From Acidimicrobiia bacterium (lineage in GTDB: Bacteria; Actinomycetota; Acidimicrobiia; IMCC26256; PALSA-610), in contig DATBAK010000048.1 in assembly GCA_036271555.1 (NCBI GenBank), positions 1 through 57,259 on the forward strand: a stretch of DNA of 57,259 bases, written 5' to 3'. A program made the translations under genes and the position numbers. Positions 42,929 to 51,164 of the stretch are shown piece after piece (position 1 is the first letter of the stretch; the number at the start of each line of letters is the position of its first letter). The notes under the pieces are model-generated. The model had not been told where the DNA came from. It saw only the letters and a program-made list of their open reading frames with translations, and made no database searches.

Positions 42929-43666
42929 ATGAGCGCGCCCTCGCGGTACGACGCGGTCATCTTCGACTTCTACGGAACCCTGGCCGAATCCGACGGCACC
43001 GGCGAGCGCCTCACCGACATCGTCGTCGCGCACGGGTACGAGGTGCCCGCCGACGTCGCGCGCCGGTACTGGCAGGACGGGCTCGACGGCGTCGAGCACG
43101 ACGAGCATTCGCATTCGCGCGACCACTACGTGGCCTGGCAGCGGCAACGTCAGCACAGCCTGCTCGGCGAGTGCGGCATCGACCGCGCGCTCGCGGAGGA
43201 GATCGTCGCCAAGCTCCAGACCGAAGGTTGGGCGCGGTCGATGGTTGCCTACGACGACACCGTCGCGATGCTCACGCAGCTGCGCGCCGCGGGTGTGCGC
43301 ATCGCGGTCTGCTCGAACTGGGACTGGGATCTCGCCGAGGCCCTCGACGCGGCGGGGCTCACAGAGCACGTCGACATCGTCGTCTCGTCGGCGTGGGTCG
43401 GCGCGCGCAAGCCGCACGCGCGCATCTACCAGCACACGCTCGACGCGCTCGGTATCGAAGCCGATCGGGCGCTGTTCGTCGGCGACACGTGGAACTGCGA
43501 TGTCGACGGCCCGATCGCGCACGGCCTGCGCCCGGTCTACGTTCGCCGGGCCCACCGCGTGCCCGACATCACCGCGCCCACCGACCGCCCCGGGAACGTG
43601 GTCGTGCTCCCCGACTTCGCCGGGCTCCTCGATGTGCTGAACGAGCAGGACCCACGCGTACGCTGA
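42929..43666 (+). CDS. HAD-superfamily hydrolase
   Basis: A 245-residue haloacid-dehalogenase-like protein. Motif I FDFYGTLAE (Asp nucleophile ~residue 12, here D-F-Y), motif II VCSNWDWDL, motif III Lys in GARKPHARIY, motif IV VGDTWNCDVDG. These features point to a phosphatase or 2-haloacid dehalogenase-like enzyme. Starts either ATG at 42929 or GTG at 42920, which overlaps the GMC stop (GTGA); coupled to the GMC gene in either case. Physiological substrate unknown. Confidence 0.88.
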   Translation: MSAPSRYDAVIFDFYGTLAESDGTGERLTDIVVAHGYEVPADVARRYWQDGLDGVEHDEHSHSRDHYVAWQRQRQHSLLGECGIDRALAEEIVAKLQTEGWARSMVAYDDTVAMLTQLRAAGVRIAVCSNWDWDLAEALDAAGLTEHVDIVVSSAWVGARKPHARIYQHTLDALGIEADRALFVGDTWNCDVDGPIAHGLRPVYVRRAHRVPDITAPTDRPGNVVVLPDFAGLLDVLNEQDPRVR

Positions 43667-43757
43667 ACGCGGCCCGGACATGTGATCCGCCCGGCAGGCG
43701 CGTCGAAACGGACCGCGCAGAGCTCGCAGCGACACGCGCGGACCGGTGAGGATGCGA

Positions 43758-43775
43758 CGACCGCGAGCGCGGTCG
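43758..43775. terminator. Hairpin terminator after the cold-shock gene
   Basis: CGACCGCGAGCGCGGTCG is a palindrome with 8-bp arms just 5 bp after the cold-shock protein stop, and also lies downstream of the convergent HAD gene. It could serve both. Confidence 0.5.
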
Positions 43776-43780
43776 CGGGG

Positions 43781-43981
43781 TCAGATCACCCGAACGTTCT
43801 GCGCTTCCTCACCCTTGCGACCGGGGCCCACATCGAACTCGACGTTCTGACCTTCGGTCAGTGTGCGGTAGCCGTTGCCCTGGATGGCCGAATAGTGCAC
43901 GAACACATCGGCACCATCCGTCCGGGAAATGAAGCCGTAGCCCTTCTCCGCGTTGAACCACTTGACGGAGCCTGTTGCCAA
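43781..43981 (-). CDS. csp: Cold-shock protein (CspA family)
   Basis: A 66-residue single cold-shock domain. RNP-1 KGYGFISR and RNP-2 VFVHYSAI are intact, so it is a single-stranded nucleic-acid chaperone. It starts TTG at 43981 (ATGSVKWFN follows) with GGGAG 8 nt upstream. The 144 bp upstream has no other gene and could form a long 5' UTR, the usual site of cold-shock control; lower GC than its neighbours. Confidence 0.95.
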   Translation of the reverse strand: MATGSVKWFNAEKGYGFISRTDGADVFVHYSAIQGNGYRTLTEGQNVEFDVGPGRKGEEAQNVRVI

Positions 43982-44125
43982 CTCGGTGACTCCCTACTTG
44001 CACACTTCGGTCCGCTCTCGGACCGAGTCGACCTCAGATCGGGGTCGCGGCCGGCACGGTAGCAGCCGGACTTCGCGAGGGAAACCGGGCGCGTCGACCC
44101 ACATTTCCGCGCATTGACGCGCGCG

Positions 44126-44503
44126 TCAGCCGTAGTAGCGGAGCTCGACGAGGTTGCCATCGGGATCGCGCACGTAGACCGACGTGCCGATCCCGCGTGC
44201 GCCCCACCGCTCGACCGGACCCTCGACGACGTCGAAGCGACCGGACGCGACGAGCCCCGTGAAGTCCGCGGGCTCGACGACGAGACAGAGGTGGTCGACG
44301 TTCACGCCCGAACGCTCGGATTGGAACAGATCGATCACCGTGTCGTCGTTCACACGAACCGACGGGAAGAACACTTCCCCCCGACGCCACTCGTCCACGC
44401 GCTCGCCGGCGAGTCCCAGCTCGCCCTCGTACCACGCGAGCGAGTGCTCGACGTCGGGCGTGTCGATGACGATGTGATCGAGACCGGTGACGCGCAGTGT
44501 CAT
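44126..44503 (-). CDS. VOC-family protein (glyoxalase/bleomycin resistance/dioxygenase fold)
   Basis: A 125-residue protein: GLDHIVIDTPDVEHSLAWYE, GVNVDHLCLVVEP and SVYVRDPDGNLVELRYYG are the beta-alpha-beta-beta-beta modules with the metal ligands His and Glu in place. It may be a lactoylglutathione-lyase- or fosfomycin-like enzyme; substrate unknown. ATG at 44503 preferred to the longer reading from 44677. It follows the acyl-CoA dehydrogenase on the same strand, 40 bp downstream. Confidence 0.85.
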   Translation of the reverse strand: MTLRVTGLDHIVIDTPDVEHSLAWYEGELGLAGERVDEWRRGEVFFPSVRVNDDTVIDLFQSERSGVNVDHLCLVVEPADFTGLVASGRFDVVEGPVERWGARGIGTSVYVRDPDGNLVELRYYG

Positions 44504-44543
44504 CGTGCGATTCTGACGCGCTTCTGGCGGCGCCCGCTCTCGA

Positions 44544-45704
44544 TCAGCGTGGGAGGCCGAGGATGCGGTCGCCGATGATCGTGCGCTGCACCTCGGACGT
44601 GCCGCCCGCGATCGACGCGGCCTTGCTCCACAGCCATTGCTTCTGCCAGCGGCCGCGGTCGGCGTTGTCGCTCGCATCGCCCCACAGCGGCGCGGCCGAG
44701 CCGACGACCGCGAGCGCGGCCTCGGCCATGTGCTGGCTCATGTCGGTCCACGCGAGCTTGACGTAGCTCGACTCGGGACCGGGCTCGAGCCCGCGTGTCA
44801 GGCGCGACAGGGTGCGCCAGTTGTGCAGCCGCAGCACCCGCAGCTCGACGAACGACTGCGCGAGCGCGTCGGCGATCTCGACGTCGTCGAGGCCACCCTG
44901 TTCGTGCGCGAGCGCGTAGAGCTCGTCGAGGTAGACCTCGTGCACGACCTGCTCCTTGAACGGGAAGCTCGTACCCCGCTCGTGCGCAAGCGTCGTGTTG
45001 GCGACGGCCCAACCGTCGTGCAGCCGCCCGACGAGATGATCGGCGGGCACGAACACGTCGTCGAAGAACACCTCGTTGAACTCGGCGTCGCCGGTGATCT
45101 GCACGAGCGGGCGCACCTCGATGCCCGGTGCCTGCATGTCGACGACGAGATACGAGATGCCCGCGTGCTTGGCGACGTCGGGATCCGTGCGCGCGAGGCA
45201 GATCCCCCAGCGCGCGAACTGCGCGTAGCTCGTCCAGACCTTCTGGCCCGAGAGCAACCAGCCGTCGTCGACCGGCGTCGCGCGCGTCTTCAACGCCGCG
45301 AGATCGGAACCCGCGTCGGGTTCGCTGAACAGCTGGCACCAGATCTCCGACGCGTCGAGGATCGACGGGAGCCAGCGCGCCTTCTGCTCCTCGGTGCCGT
45401 GCGCGAGCAGCGTCGGACCCGCGAGGTTGATGCCGACCCGGTTCACGGGCTGGAGGGCGCGCGAGCGTGCGTACTCCATGTTGAAGATCGCGACCTGCAC
45501 GGGTGACGCGCCGCGCCCGCCGTAGGCCTCGGGCCAGTGGATGCCGACCCACCGACCGGCCGCGAGCTTCGCCTGCCACGCGCGTCCCCACTCGACTTCG
45601 TCGGCGAGCGCCGCGAAGCGCGGCGGCAGCTCGAGGTTCGCGTCCATCCACGCGCGCACCTCGGCCGCGAAGGCCGACTCCTGCGCGCTGAACGAGAGGT
45701 CCAT
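44544..45704 (-). CDS. Acyl-CoA dehydrogenase (FadE-like)
   Basis: A 386-residue ACAD. Typical segments: QLFSEPDAGSDLAALKTRA, LSGQKVWTSYAQFARW, EFNEVFFDDVFVPADHLVG and the C-terminal IAGGTSEVQRTIIGDRILGL. ATG at 45704. It lies 7 bp downstream of an acyl-CoA ligase on the same strand; both could act in sequence (activation, then dehydrogenation). Resembles the large-substrate FadE17/26/34 group by overall pattern; not proven. Confidence 0.9.
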   Translation of the reverse strand: MDLSFSAQESAFAAEVRAWMDANLELPPRFAALADEVEWGRAWQAKLAAGRWVGIHWPEAYGGRGASPVQVAIFNMEYARSRALQPVNRVGINLAGPTLLAHGTEEQKARWLPSILDASEIWCQLFSEPDAGSDLAALKTRATPVDDGWLLSGQKVWTSYAQFARWGICLARTDPDVAKHAGISYLVVDMQAPGIEVRPLVQITGDAEFNEVFFDDVFVPADHLVGRLHDGWAVANTTLAHERGTSFPFKEQVVHEVYLDELYALAHEQGGLDDVEIADALAQSFVELRVLRLHNWRTLSRLTRGLEPGPESSYVKLAWTDMSQHMAEAALAVVGSAAPLWGDASDNADRGRWQKQWLWSKAASIAGGTSEVQRTIIGDRILGLPR

Positions 45705-45711
45705 CGGCGGC

Positions 45712-47454
45712 CTAGAGATCCCAGAACCGGTCGCGCTGGTAGTGCTTGAACGAGTCGAGGAGCGCGTCGGCGTCGGTGTCCTCGAACGCGCGGTACGCGT
45801 CGGCACCGCGCTCGCGCACGAACAGCGGGTCGCCCGCGACCCGATCCGGACGGAACTTCTGGTGCACCAGCGTGCGCTTCACGATCTTGTTCGTGCCCGT
45901 GGTCGGCGGGTCGCGCAGCACGCGCACGTACCGAGGCCGCCACTTCGGCCCGATCGCAGGCTGCGCGTCGAGCCAGCCCGCGAACGCGGCGCCGTCGAAC
46001 GTCTCACCGTCGCGCAGCACGAGCCCGGCCATCACCTGATCGCCGGCCTGGTCGTCGGGCACGCCGTAGACCGCGGCGAGGATCACACCCGGCGCGTCGC
46101 GCAGCGCCTCCTCGATCGGACCGGCGGGGAAGTTCTCGCCGTCGACGCGGATCCAGTCGGCGTTGCGACCCGCGAAGTAGAGGTAGCGGTCGGCGTCGAG
46201 ATAGCCGAGGTCGCCGGACCAGTACCAACCGAAGCGGGTGGTCTTTCCGGTCGCTTCGGTGTTGTTGTAGTAGCCCTCGAACGGGCCGACGCCCGCAACG
46301 TTCACGATCTCGCCGACGCAATCGGCCGCGTTCGTGAGCCGGCCCTCGGCGTCGAGCGCGGCGAACGGCTTCTCCTTGCCGTCCTCGTCGACGATCTTGA
46401 TGTTCTCGGGCGCGAGGCCGAGCGCGCCCGCGCGCTGCTCCGCGTCGCGGTTCACGGCGATGCCACCCTCGGTCGCGCCGTACGCGTCGATGACCTCGAC
46501 CCCGAAGCGCGACGAGAACCGCTCGACGACTTCGGGCGATCCCTCGTTGCCGAACGAGACGCGCAGCGGGTTGTCGGCGTCGTCGGGCTTCTCGGGTTGC
46601 GCGAGCAGGTACGCGAGCGGCTTGCCGGTGTAGTTGAAGTACGTCGAGCCGTAGTGACGAATGTCCGGGAGCCAGCGCGACGCGCTGAAGCGGCGCGCGA
46701 GACCGACGCTTGCACCGATGACGATCGACGGCGCCCACCCGACCTGCACCGCGTTCGAGTGGAACAACGGCATGCAGACGTAGCCGGTGTCGTCGTGCGT
46801 GAGGTCCATGATCATCGACATCCGGTTGCCCGTGACCATGAGCCGGCGCTGCGAGCAGATGACGGCCTTCGGCGCGTCCGACGTCCCCGACGTGAAGATC
46901 AGCGCCCAGATCGAGTCGACGTCGGGCTCGATACCGGGATCGGCGGTCGCGCTCGCGTCGAGCGCGGCGTCCAGCGGACTGCCGAGTGAGGGCTCGGGAT
47001 CGTCGCCGTCGGCGAAACGCGTCGACGTGAGCACCGGCGGCAGCGAGCCGGCGATCGACTCGATGAGCGCCTCGTGCCGCGGCTCGGTGACGACGAGCCC
47101 GCAGTGGGTGTGCTCGGCGTCGCGCAGCAGGTGCTCGCCCCGACGAGTGTGGTTGAGGCCGACGACGGCGCCGCCGATCAGCGCCGCGCCGCCGAACGCG
47201 AACAGGTAGTCGGGCGTGTTGTCGAGCAACACCGCGACGTGGGGCGGCTTGCCCTCCGGGAGCCGGTCGCGAAAGAGGTTCGCGAACCGGCAGGACTCCT
47301 CGTAGTACTCGCGATGCGTCCAGACGCGGTCGCGAAAGCGGATCGCCGGCCGCGGCGCGATGTCGGGGTCGGCGGCGTTGCGGCGCAGCAACGCGGCGGC
47401 GTCGGGCGCGACGAGCGGGGCCTGCCCGGGCGCGGGGGCGGACTTACCTGACAT
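45712..47454 (-). CDS. Acyl-CoA synthetase (FadD/FATP-like AMP-binding ligase)
   Basis: A 580-residue ANL ligase. The A-motif reads IFTSGTSDAPKAVICSQRRL, with SGTSD-AP where SGTTG-xP is usual but the Lys is retained. Later motifs: GATEGGIAVN, WSGDLGYLDADRYLYFAGR, RVDGENFPAGPIEEAL, and final Lys region TNKIVKRTL. The C-terminus is longer than the 34399 ligase and ends FKHYQRDRFWDL, as in very-long-chain acyl-CoA synthetases. ATG at 47454 with TAGTGT 7 nt upstream (leaderless candidate). Confidence 0.9.
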   Translation of the reverse strand: MSGKSAPAPGQAPLVAPDAAALLRRNAADPDIAPRPAIRFRDRVWTHREYYEESCRFANLFRDRLPEGKPPHVAVLLDNTPDYLFAFGGAALIGGAVVGLNHTRRGEHLLRDAEHTHCGLVVTEPRHEALIESIAGSLPPVLTSTRFADGDDPEPSLGSPLDAALDASATADPGIEPDVDSIWALIFTSGTSDAPKAVICSQRRLMVTGNRMSMIMDLTHDDTGYVCMPLFHSNAVQVGWAPSIVIGASVGLARRFSASRWLPDIRHYGSTYFNYTGKPLAYLLAQPEKPDDADNPLRVSFGNEGSPEVVERFSSRFGVEVIDAYGATEGGIAVNRDAEQRAGALGLAPENIKIVDEDGKEKPFAALDAEGRLTNAADCVGEIVNVAGVGPFEGYYNNTEATGKTTRFGWYWSGDLGYLDADRYLYFAGRNADWIRVDGENFPAGPIEEALRDAPGVILAAVYGVPDDQAGDQVMAGLVLRDGETFDGAAFAGWLDAQPAIGPKWRPRYVRVLRDPPTTGTNKIVKRTLVHQKFRPDRVAGDPLFVRERGADAYRAFEDTDADALLDSFKHYQRDRFWDL

Positions 47455-47461
47455 GCGCGTC

Positions 47462-47467
47462 ACACTA
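47462..47467 (-). promoter_or_regulatory. Candidate leaderless -10 box (TAGTGT)
   Basis: On the minus strand TAGTGT ends 7 nt before the ATG of the acyl-CoA ligase at 47454, with no Shine-Dalgarno sequence between. Confidence 0.35.
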
Positions 47468-47509
47468 TTAGGGTGCGCCGAGTGACGACGAGAGGGCTCG
47501 GAACCGCTC

Positions 47510-47538
47510 GCTCCCATCCCGCGTCCGGAGCGGCGAGC
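47510..47538 (+). repeat. R1-related words upstream of the amidohydrolase gene
   Basis: GCTCCCATCCCGCG followed by GGAGCGGCGAGCGG; the same 14-mer occurs at 41184-41199 near similar words. The intervening 104 bp between the ligase and amidohydrolase genes contain nothing else clear. Confidence 0.35.
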
Positions 47539-47558
47539 GGCGGCGGAGCCGAGCGACC

Positions 47559-48410
47559 ATGAGCGTCGACCTCGGCGGCGCCGCCGACCTGCATTGTCAC
47601 TTCGGGCCCGACGCGCATCGTGAGCGCTCGGTCGACGCGTTCGAGGCCGCGCGCGAGGCGGCCGCGGCGGGCCATCGCGCCGTCGTCCTCAAGTCGCACG
47701 ACTTCCCCACCGCGTCGCTGGCGTGGTCGGTGTCTCAGGTCGTGCCCGACATCGAGGTGTTCGGCGGCATCAGCTGCGATCGCGAAGTCGGCGGCGTGAA
47801 CCCCGCGGCGGTCGAGATCGCGCTGCGCCTCGGCGGCCGCATCGTGTGGCTGCCGACACTGTCGAGCAAGCAGGACTTCGACAGCGGCATCGGTCCGCAG
47901 CTCGGCCTGCCCGGACCCGGCATCTCCGTGATCGACGACGACGGCGCGCTGCTGCCGGAGACGCGGGAAGTGCTCGCGCTCGTGCGCGAGCACGACGCGA
48001 TCCTCGCGACGGGTCACGTGAGCGCGGTGGAGCACTACGCGGTCGTGCGCGAGTTCGCGTCGCGCGGGCGCGTGTTGCTCACGCACGCGACCGAGGACCT
48101 CGCCGGACCGAATCTCAGCGCGCAGCAGTGCAAGGAGCTCGCGGATCTCGGCGCGTGGGTCGAGCTCTGCGCCATGACGTGCATCGGTGCGCTCGCGACG
48201 CGCACGCCCGCGGAGATGCTCGCGACGATGCGCACGGTCGGCATCGATCGCGTGACCCTCGGCACCGACTTCGGTCAGAAGGTGAATCCGCACCCCGCGG
48301 CGGGGCTGCAGACGTACGCCGACGCGCTGTTCGCCGAGGGAATGACCGAAGCCGAGATCCGGCGCATGGCGTGCACAAATCCGTCGGCGTTGCTGGGGCT
48401 CGACGCGTAG
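47559..48410 (+). CDS. Amidohydrolase-like metal-dependent hydrolase (DUF6282 type)
   Basis: A 283-residue TIM-barrel protein. N-terminal metal site DLHCHFGPDAH (HxH), VVLKSHDFPT (Lys/His), later ATGHVSAVEHYAV (His) and LTHATEDLAG. A final GTDFGQKVNPHPAAGL carries the conserved Asp. The best match I can make is the DUF6282 family of predicted amidohydrolases. Substrate unknown. The next gene begins 10 bp later. Confidence 0.78.
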   Translation: MSVDLGGAADLHCHFGPDAHRERSVDAFEAAREAAAAGHRAVVLKSHDFPTASLAWSVSQVVPDIEVFGGISCDREVGGVNPAAVEIALRLGGRIVWLPTLSSKQDFDSGIGPQLGLPGPGISVIDDDGALLPETREVLALVREHDAILATGHVSAVEHYAVVREFASRGRVLLTHATEDLAGPNLSAQQCKELADLGAWVELCAMTCIGALATRTPAEMLATMRTVGIDRVTLGTDFGQKVNPHPAAGLQTYADALFAEGMTEAEIRRMACTNPSALLGLDA

Positions 48411-48413
48411 CGT
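48408..48413 (+). promoter_or_regulatory. Candidate leaderless -10 box (TAGCGT) overlapping the preceding stop
   Basis: TAGCGT includes the TAG stop of the amidohydrolase and ends 7 nt before the ATG at 48421. The thioesterase gene could thus be read from an internal promoter as well as from the operon. Confidence 0.3.
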
Positions 48414-48420
48414 CTCCCGC

Positions 48421-49260
48421 ATGGGGGATTTGGGCAAGGACACCGCGGTGCGCGGCGGCGACGGTCGCTACACCGCCACTCTGTCGCGCGACTGGGAGAT
48501 CTGGGGACCGCAGGGCGGTTACATCGCCGCGGTCGCGCTGCGCGCCGCGGGTGCGCACTCGCGTTTCCCGCGCCCCGCGAGCATCGTCGGCCACTTCCTC
48601 GGCGTCGCCGACTTCCGCGACGTCGACATCGTCACGGTGACGAAGCGCGCGGCTTCACGCGCCGAGTCGATCGCGGTGTCGATGACACAGGACGGCAAGC
48701 CGATCTTCGAAGCGCTCGTGTGGGCGGTCGCCGAAGACGTCGACGGACTCACGCACGACCGCGCGCGCTTCCCCGATCACGTCGGTGCGCCCGAGGACTA
48801 CCCGACCGTGCAGGAGCGCATCGCCGCGCTACCCGAGCCGCCACCCTCGCCACCGTTCCCGTTCTGGCTCAACTTCGAGTCGCGGCCGATCGAATGGGTG
48901 TCGAACTGGGAGGAGCGCACAGCCGGGGAGCCGGTGTGGGAGAGCTGGGAGCGCTACGTCGTCGAGCCCGACCCCACGGATCCGTACCTGTGCGCGGCGC
49001 GCCTGCTCGTGCTCGTCGACGTCGGCTCGTGGCCCGGCGTCGTGCGACTGCACGTCGACACGAAGGGGCTGTACGCGCCGTCACTCGATATCGCGTGCGA
49101 GTTCCACCGCATCGCACCGGGCTCGGCGCCGCTGCTCGCGCGCGGCGAGTCGCCGTCGGGCGCCGAGGGCCTGATCGGCACGCATCAGCAGGTGTGGTCG
49201 CGCGACGGGGAGCTGCTCGCGTCGGGCGTCAGCCAGCTCTTGTGCCGGCCCGCCCGCTGA
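48421..49260 (+). CDS. Acyl-CoA thioesterase family protein (double hot-dog)
   Basis: A 279-residue protein with the TesB-like double hot-dog layout: N-terminal GPQGGYIAAVALRAAG and ASIVGHFLGVADFRDVDI, SRAESIAVSMTQDGKPIFEALVWAV, then SLDIACEFHRIAPGSAPLLA and LIGTHQQVWSRDGELLASG. These enzymes hydrolyse acyl-CoA to free acid and CoA, fitting the acyl-CoA gene context. ATG start. Confidence 0.85.
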   Translation: MGDLGKDTAVRGGDGRYTATLSRDWEIWGPQGGYIAAVALRAAGAHSRFPRPASIVGHFLGVADFRDVDIVTVTKRAASRAESIAVSMTQDGKPIFEALVWAVAEDVDGLTHDRARFPDHVGAPEDYPTVQERIAALPEPPPSPPFPFWLNFESRPIEWVSNWEERTAGEPVWESWERYVVEPDPTDPYLCAARLLVLVDVGSWPGVVRLHVDTKGLYAPSLDIACEFHRIAPGSAPLLARGESPSGAEGLIGTHQQVWSRDGELLASGVSQLLCRPAR

Positions 49261-49276
49261 ACGTCTTGCTGACCGC

Positions 49277-49714
49277 TCACAGCTCGGGCGGCTCGCTCTT
49301 GCGATTCGGATCGATGGGGCTCATGAGGCCGACCGCGTTGCCGTCGGGGTCCTCGACGATCGCGTAGCGCGCACCCCAGAACGCGTCGTACGGCTCTTGC
49401 TGGCTGCGGTAGCCGGCGCCGATGACCTTCTCGTAGAGAGAGTCGACGTCGTCGCGATCGCCGACCCGGAACCCGAGCACGACGCCCCGCCGATCGCGAG
49501 AGCCCGGGAAGCCGGCGTTCCACTCCGGAGCGAAGCGCTCGCTGTCGAGATCGAAGTCGATGCCGCCGGGGACGTCGGCCGAGCGGTGGTGGTCGTCCCA
49601 GAGCGGATCGCGATCGGGGATCGCGAAACCGAGCAACCGATAGAACTCGACGGACGCGTCCATGTCGCCGACGACGAGGTTGACCTGATCGAGCACCGGA
49701 CGCTCTTCCATCAT
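49277..49714 (-). CDS. VOC-family protein
   Basis: A 145-residue vicinal-oxygen-chelate protein. VLDQVNLVVGDMDASVEFYRL, RGVVLGFRVGDRDDVDSLYE and YAIVEDPDGNAVGLMSPID mark the fold. The first position is Gln-Val-Asn rather than His, so metal binding may be altered. Two ATGs in tandem (49714 and 49711). Divergent from the 49778 gene. Confidence 0.85.
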   Translation of the reverse strand: MMEERPVLDQVNLVVGDMDASVEFYRLLGFAIPDRDPLWDDHHRSADVPGGIDFDLDSERFAPEWNAGFPGSRDRRGVVLGFRVGDRDDVDSLYEKVIGAGYRSQQEPYDAFWGARYAIVEDPDGNAVGLMSPIDPNRKSEPPEL

Positions 49715-49762
49715 GGTCGCGACCTCCGGGTCTTGAGGTGGGCGCGACGCTAGCCCGCGTCC

Positions 49763-49768
49763 GTAGAC
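49763..49768 (+). promoter_or_regulatory. Candidate leaderless -10 box (TAGACT)
   Basis: TAGACT ends 9 nt before the GTG of the 49778 gene. No ribosome-binding site is evident. Confidence 0.35.
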
Positions 49769-49777
49769 TCGCCCGCC

Positions 49778-50425
49778 GTGGAGGACCGCATCACGCCGGG
49801 GCTGTACCTCGAGATGAGCGAGCTCGACGGCGCGACGTACGCGACGACGCGCGTACCCGAGGTACTCGCGCTCCCGGGCGTGGTGCGCGCGACGTGGTGG
49901 CGCAACGTGCACCGCGACCGCACCGATCTCCCCCGGGTGCTGCCCGAGTTCTCGATGCTCGGCGTCTACGAGGTAGGTGCCGCGTTCGAGGCGCCTTCGG
50001 TGCCGGCGGGCGTCACGGGCCACCACTTCCGCCACTACCGCCGCCCCGGGCAGGGCATCGTGACCGGCAACCCGACGCTCGGTCTCTCGCTGGTGCTGAT
50101 CTCGCCGAAGGCACCCGAGCGCGCGCAAGAGCTGCGGGACTGGGCCGACTTCGTGCACATCCGTCACATCGCCGCGGCCGCGGTGCCGGGCTACTCGATG
50201 ATCACGCCGTACGAGAACGTGAGCGGCGGCGACCCGTTGTTCATGCACTTCTACGAGATGGAGACCGACGACGCGGAGCGCGTGTTCAAGTCGATGACGC
50301 CGCTCGTGATGGAGCGCATCGGCGGGGTCGAGACGGACGCGTTCAAGGAATGGGCGACGTGTCCGGCGCTCCGCATCATGTACGTGAACTCGTTCGCGCG
50401 CATCGGCGAGCGCTCGCGCGCGTGA
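49778..50425 (+). CDS. Conserved protein of unknown function, two ferredoxin-like halves
   Basis: A 215-residue cytoplasmic protein. Two halves with similar layout (GLYLEMSELDGATYATTRVP ... SMLGVYEVGAAFEAP; IRHIAAAAVPGYSMITPYEN ... LFMHFYEMETDDAERVFKSM) suggest a dimeric alpha/beta-barrel fold, as in EthD-like or stress-response monooxygenase families. I cannot name the family. GTG start; GTGA overlap with the nitroreductase gene shows the two are coupled. Confidence 0.7.
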   Translation: MEDRITPGLYLEMSELDGATYATTRVPEVLALPGVVRATWWRNVHRDRTDLPRVLPEFSMLGVYEVGAAFEAPSVPAGVTGHHFRHYRRPGQGIVTGNPTLGLSLVLISPKAPERAQELRDWADFVHIRHIAAAAVPGYSMITPYENVSGGDPLFMHFYEMETDDAERVFKSMTPLVMERIGGVETDAFKEWATCPALRIMYVNSFARIGERSRA

Positions 50426-51018
50426 GCGACCTGTTCGAGGTCGTCCATCGCCAGCGTGCGTGTCGCGCGTTCGCGGAAGCTGCGCTCTCGGATGACGACG
50501 TCGCGCGTGTGCTCGACGCCGCGACGTTCGCGCCGAGCGCCGAGAACCGGCAGCCCTGGGAGTTCGTCGTCGTGCGCGATGCGTCGATGCGCGCGGCGTT
50601 GGGCGATCTGACCGCGCGCGCGTGGGAAGGCGGCGGGCGGTCGTTCTCCGAGGGTCGACTTTCGGAGAAGATGTTGGCCGACGTCGACGCGGGCGCGCGC
50701 GGTGGGGTCGCCGGTGCGCCGGTGATCGTGGTCGCGTGCGCGGACACGTCGCGCGGCCTGCCGCAGACGGTGCCGTCGTCGATGTTCCCCGCGATCCAGA
50801 ACCTGCTGCTCGCCGCGACCGCTTTGGGGTTGGGCTCCGCGCTCACGACGATCACGACCGCGTTCGTCGACGAGCTGCGCACGCTGCTCGCGCTGCCGGA
50901 CACGGTCGTTCCGGTCGCGCTCGTGCCGCTCGGCTGGCCGGCACGCGCGTTGGGCCCGCCGCGGCGCGAGCCGTTCGCCGCGCACACCCACCGCGAGCGC
51001 TACGGGAGCGCCTGGTAG
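50422..51018 (+). CDS. Nitroreductase family protein
   Basis: A 198-residue FMN enzyme. RQRACRAFAEAALSDDDVAR (phosphate-binding Arg), TFAPSAENRQPWEFVVV and QNLLLAATALGLGSALTTIT are diagnostic; the C-terminal VPVALVPLGWPARALGPPRR is the flavin-binding tail. It would reduce a nitro or enone compound, or dehalogenate, with NAD(P)H. GTG start overlapping the upstream gene's stop. Confidence 0.9.
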   Translation: MSDLFEVVHRQRACRAFAEAALSDDDVARVLDAATFAPSAENRQPWEFVVVRDASMRAALGDLTARAWEGGGRSFSEGRLSEKMLADVDAGARGGVAGAPVIVVACADTSRGLPQTVPSSMFPAIQNLLLAATALGLGSALTTITTAFVDELRTLLALPDTVVPVALVPLGWPARALGPPRREPFAAHTHRERYGSAW

Positions 51019-51062
51019 GCGGCGGTGCCGCGGGACCGCCGCGCACGCGGCGACGAAAAGCT

Positions 51063-51164
51063 CATTTGCGCGATGCGTTCATTTGGTCGTATCGCGCGCG
51101 GCGATGCTGCGCTGCGGCAGCAATCGTGATCCGCGATGCTTCCATTTGGAAGGAACGCGCAAAT
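51063..51164. other. Compact repeat cluster between the nitroreductase and Gfo/Idh genes
   Basis: CATTTGCGCG (51063) pairs with CGCGCAAAT (51156), a distant inverted repeat. GATGCGTTCATTTGG (51073) and GATGCTTCCATTTGG (51135) are direct repeats. CGCTGCGGCAGC forms a small hairpin in between. The stretch is less GC-rich than the surrounding genes. It could be a bidirectional terminator, an RNA or an old insertion footprint. Confidence 0.35.
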
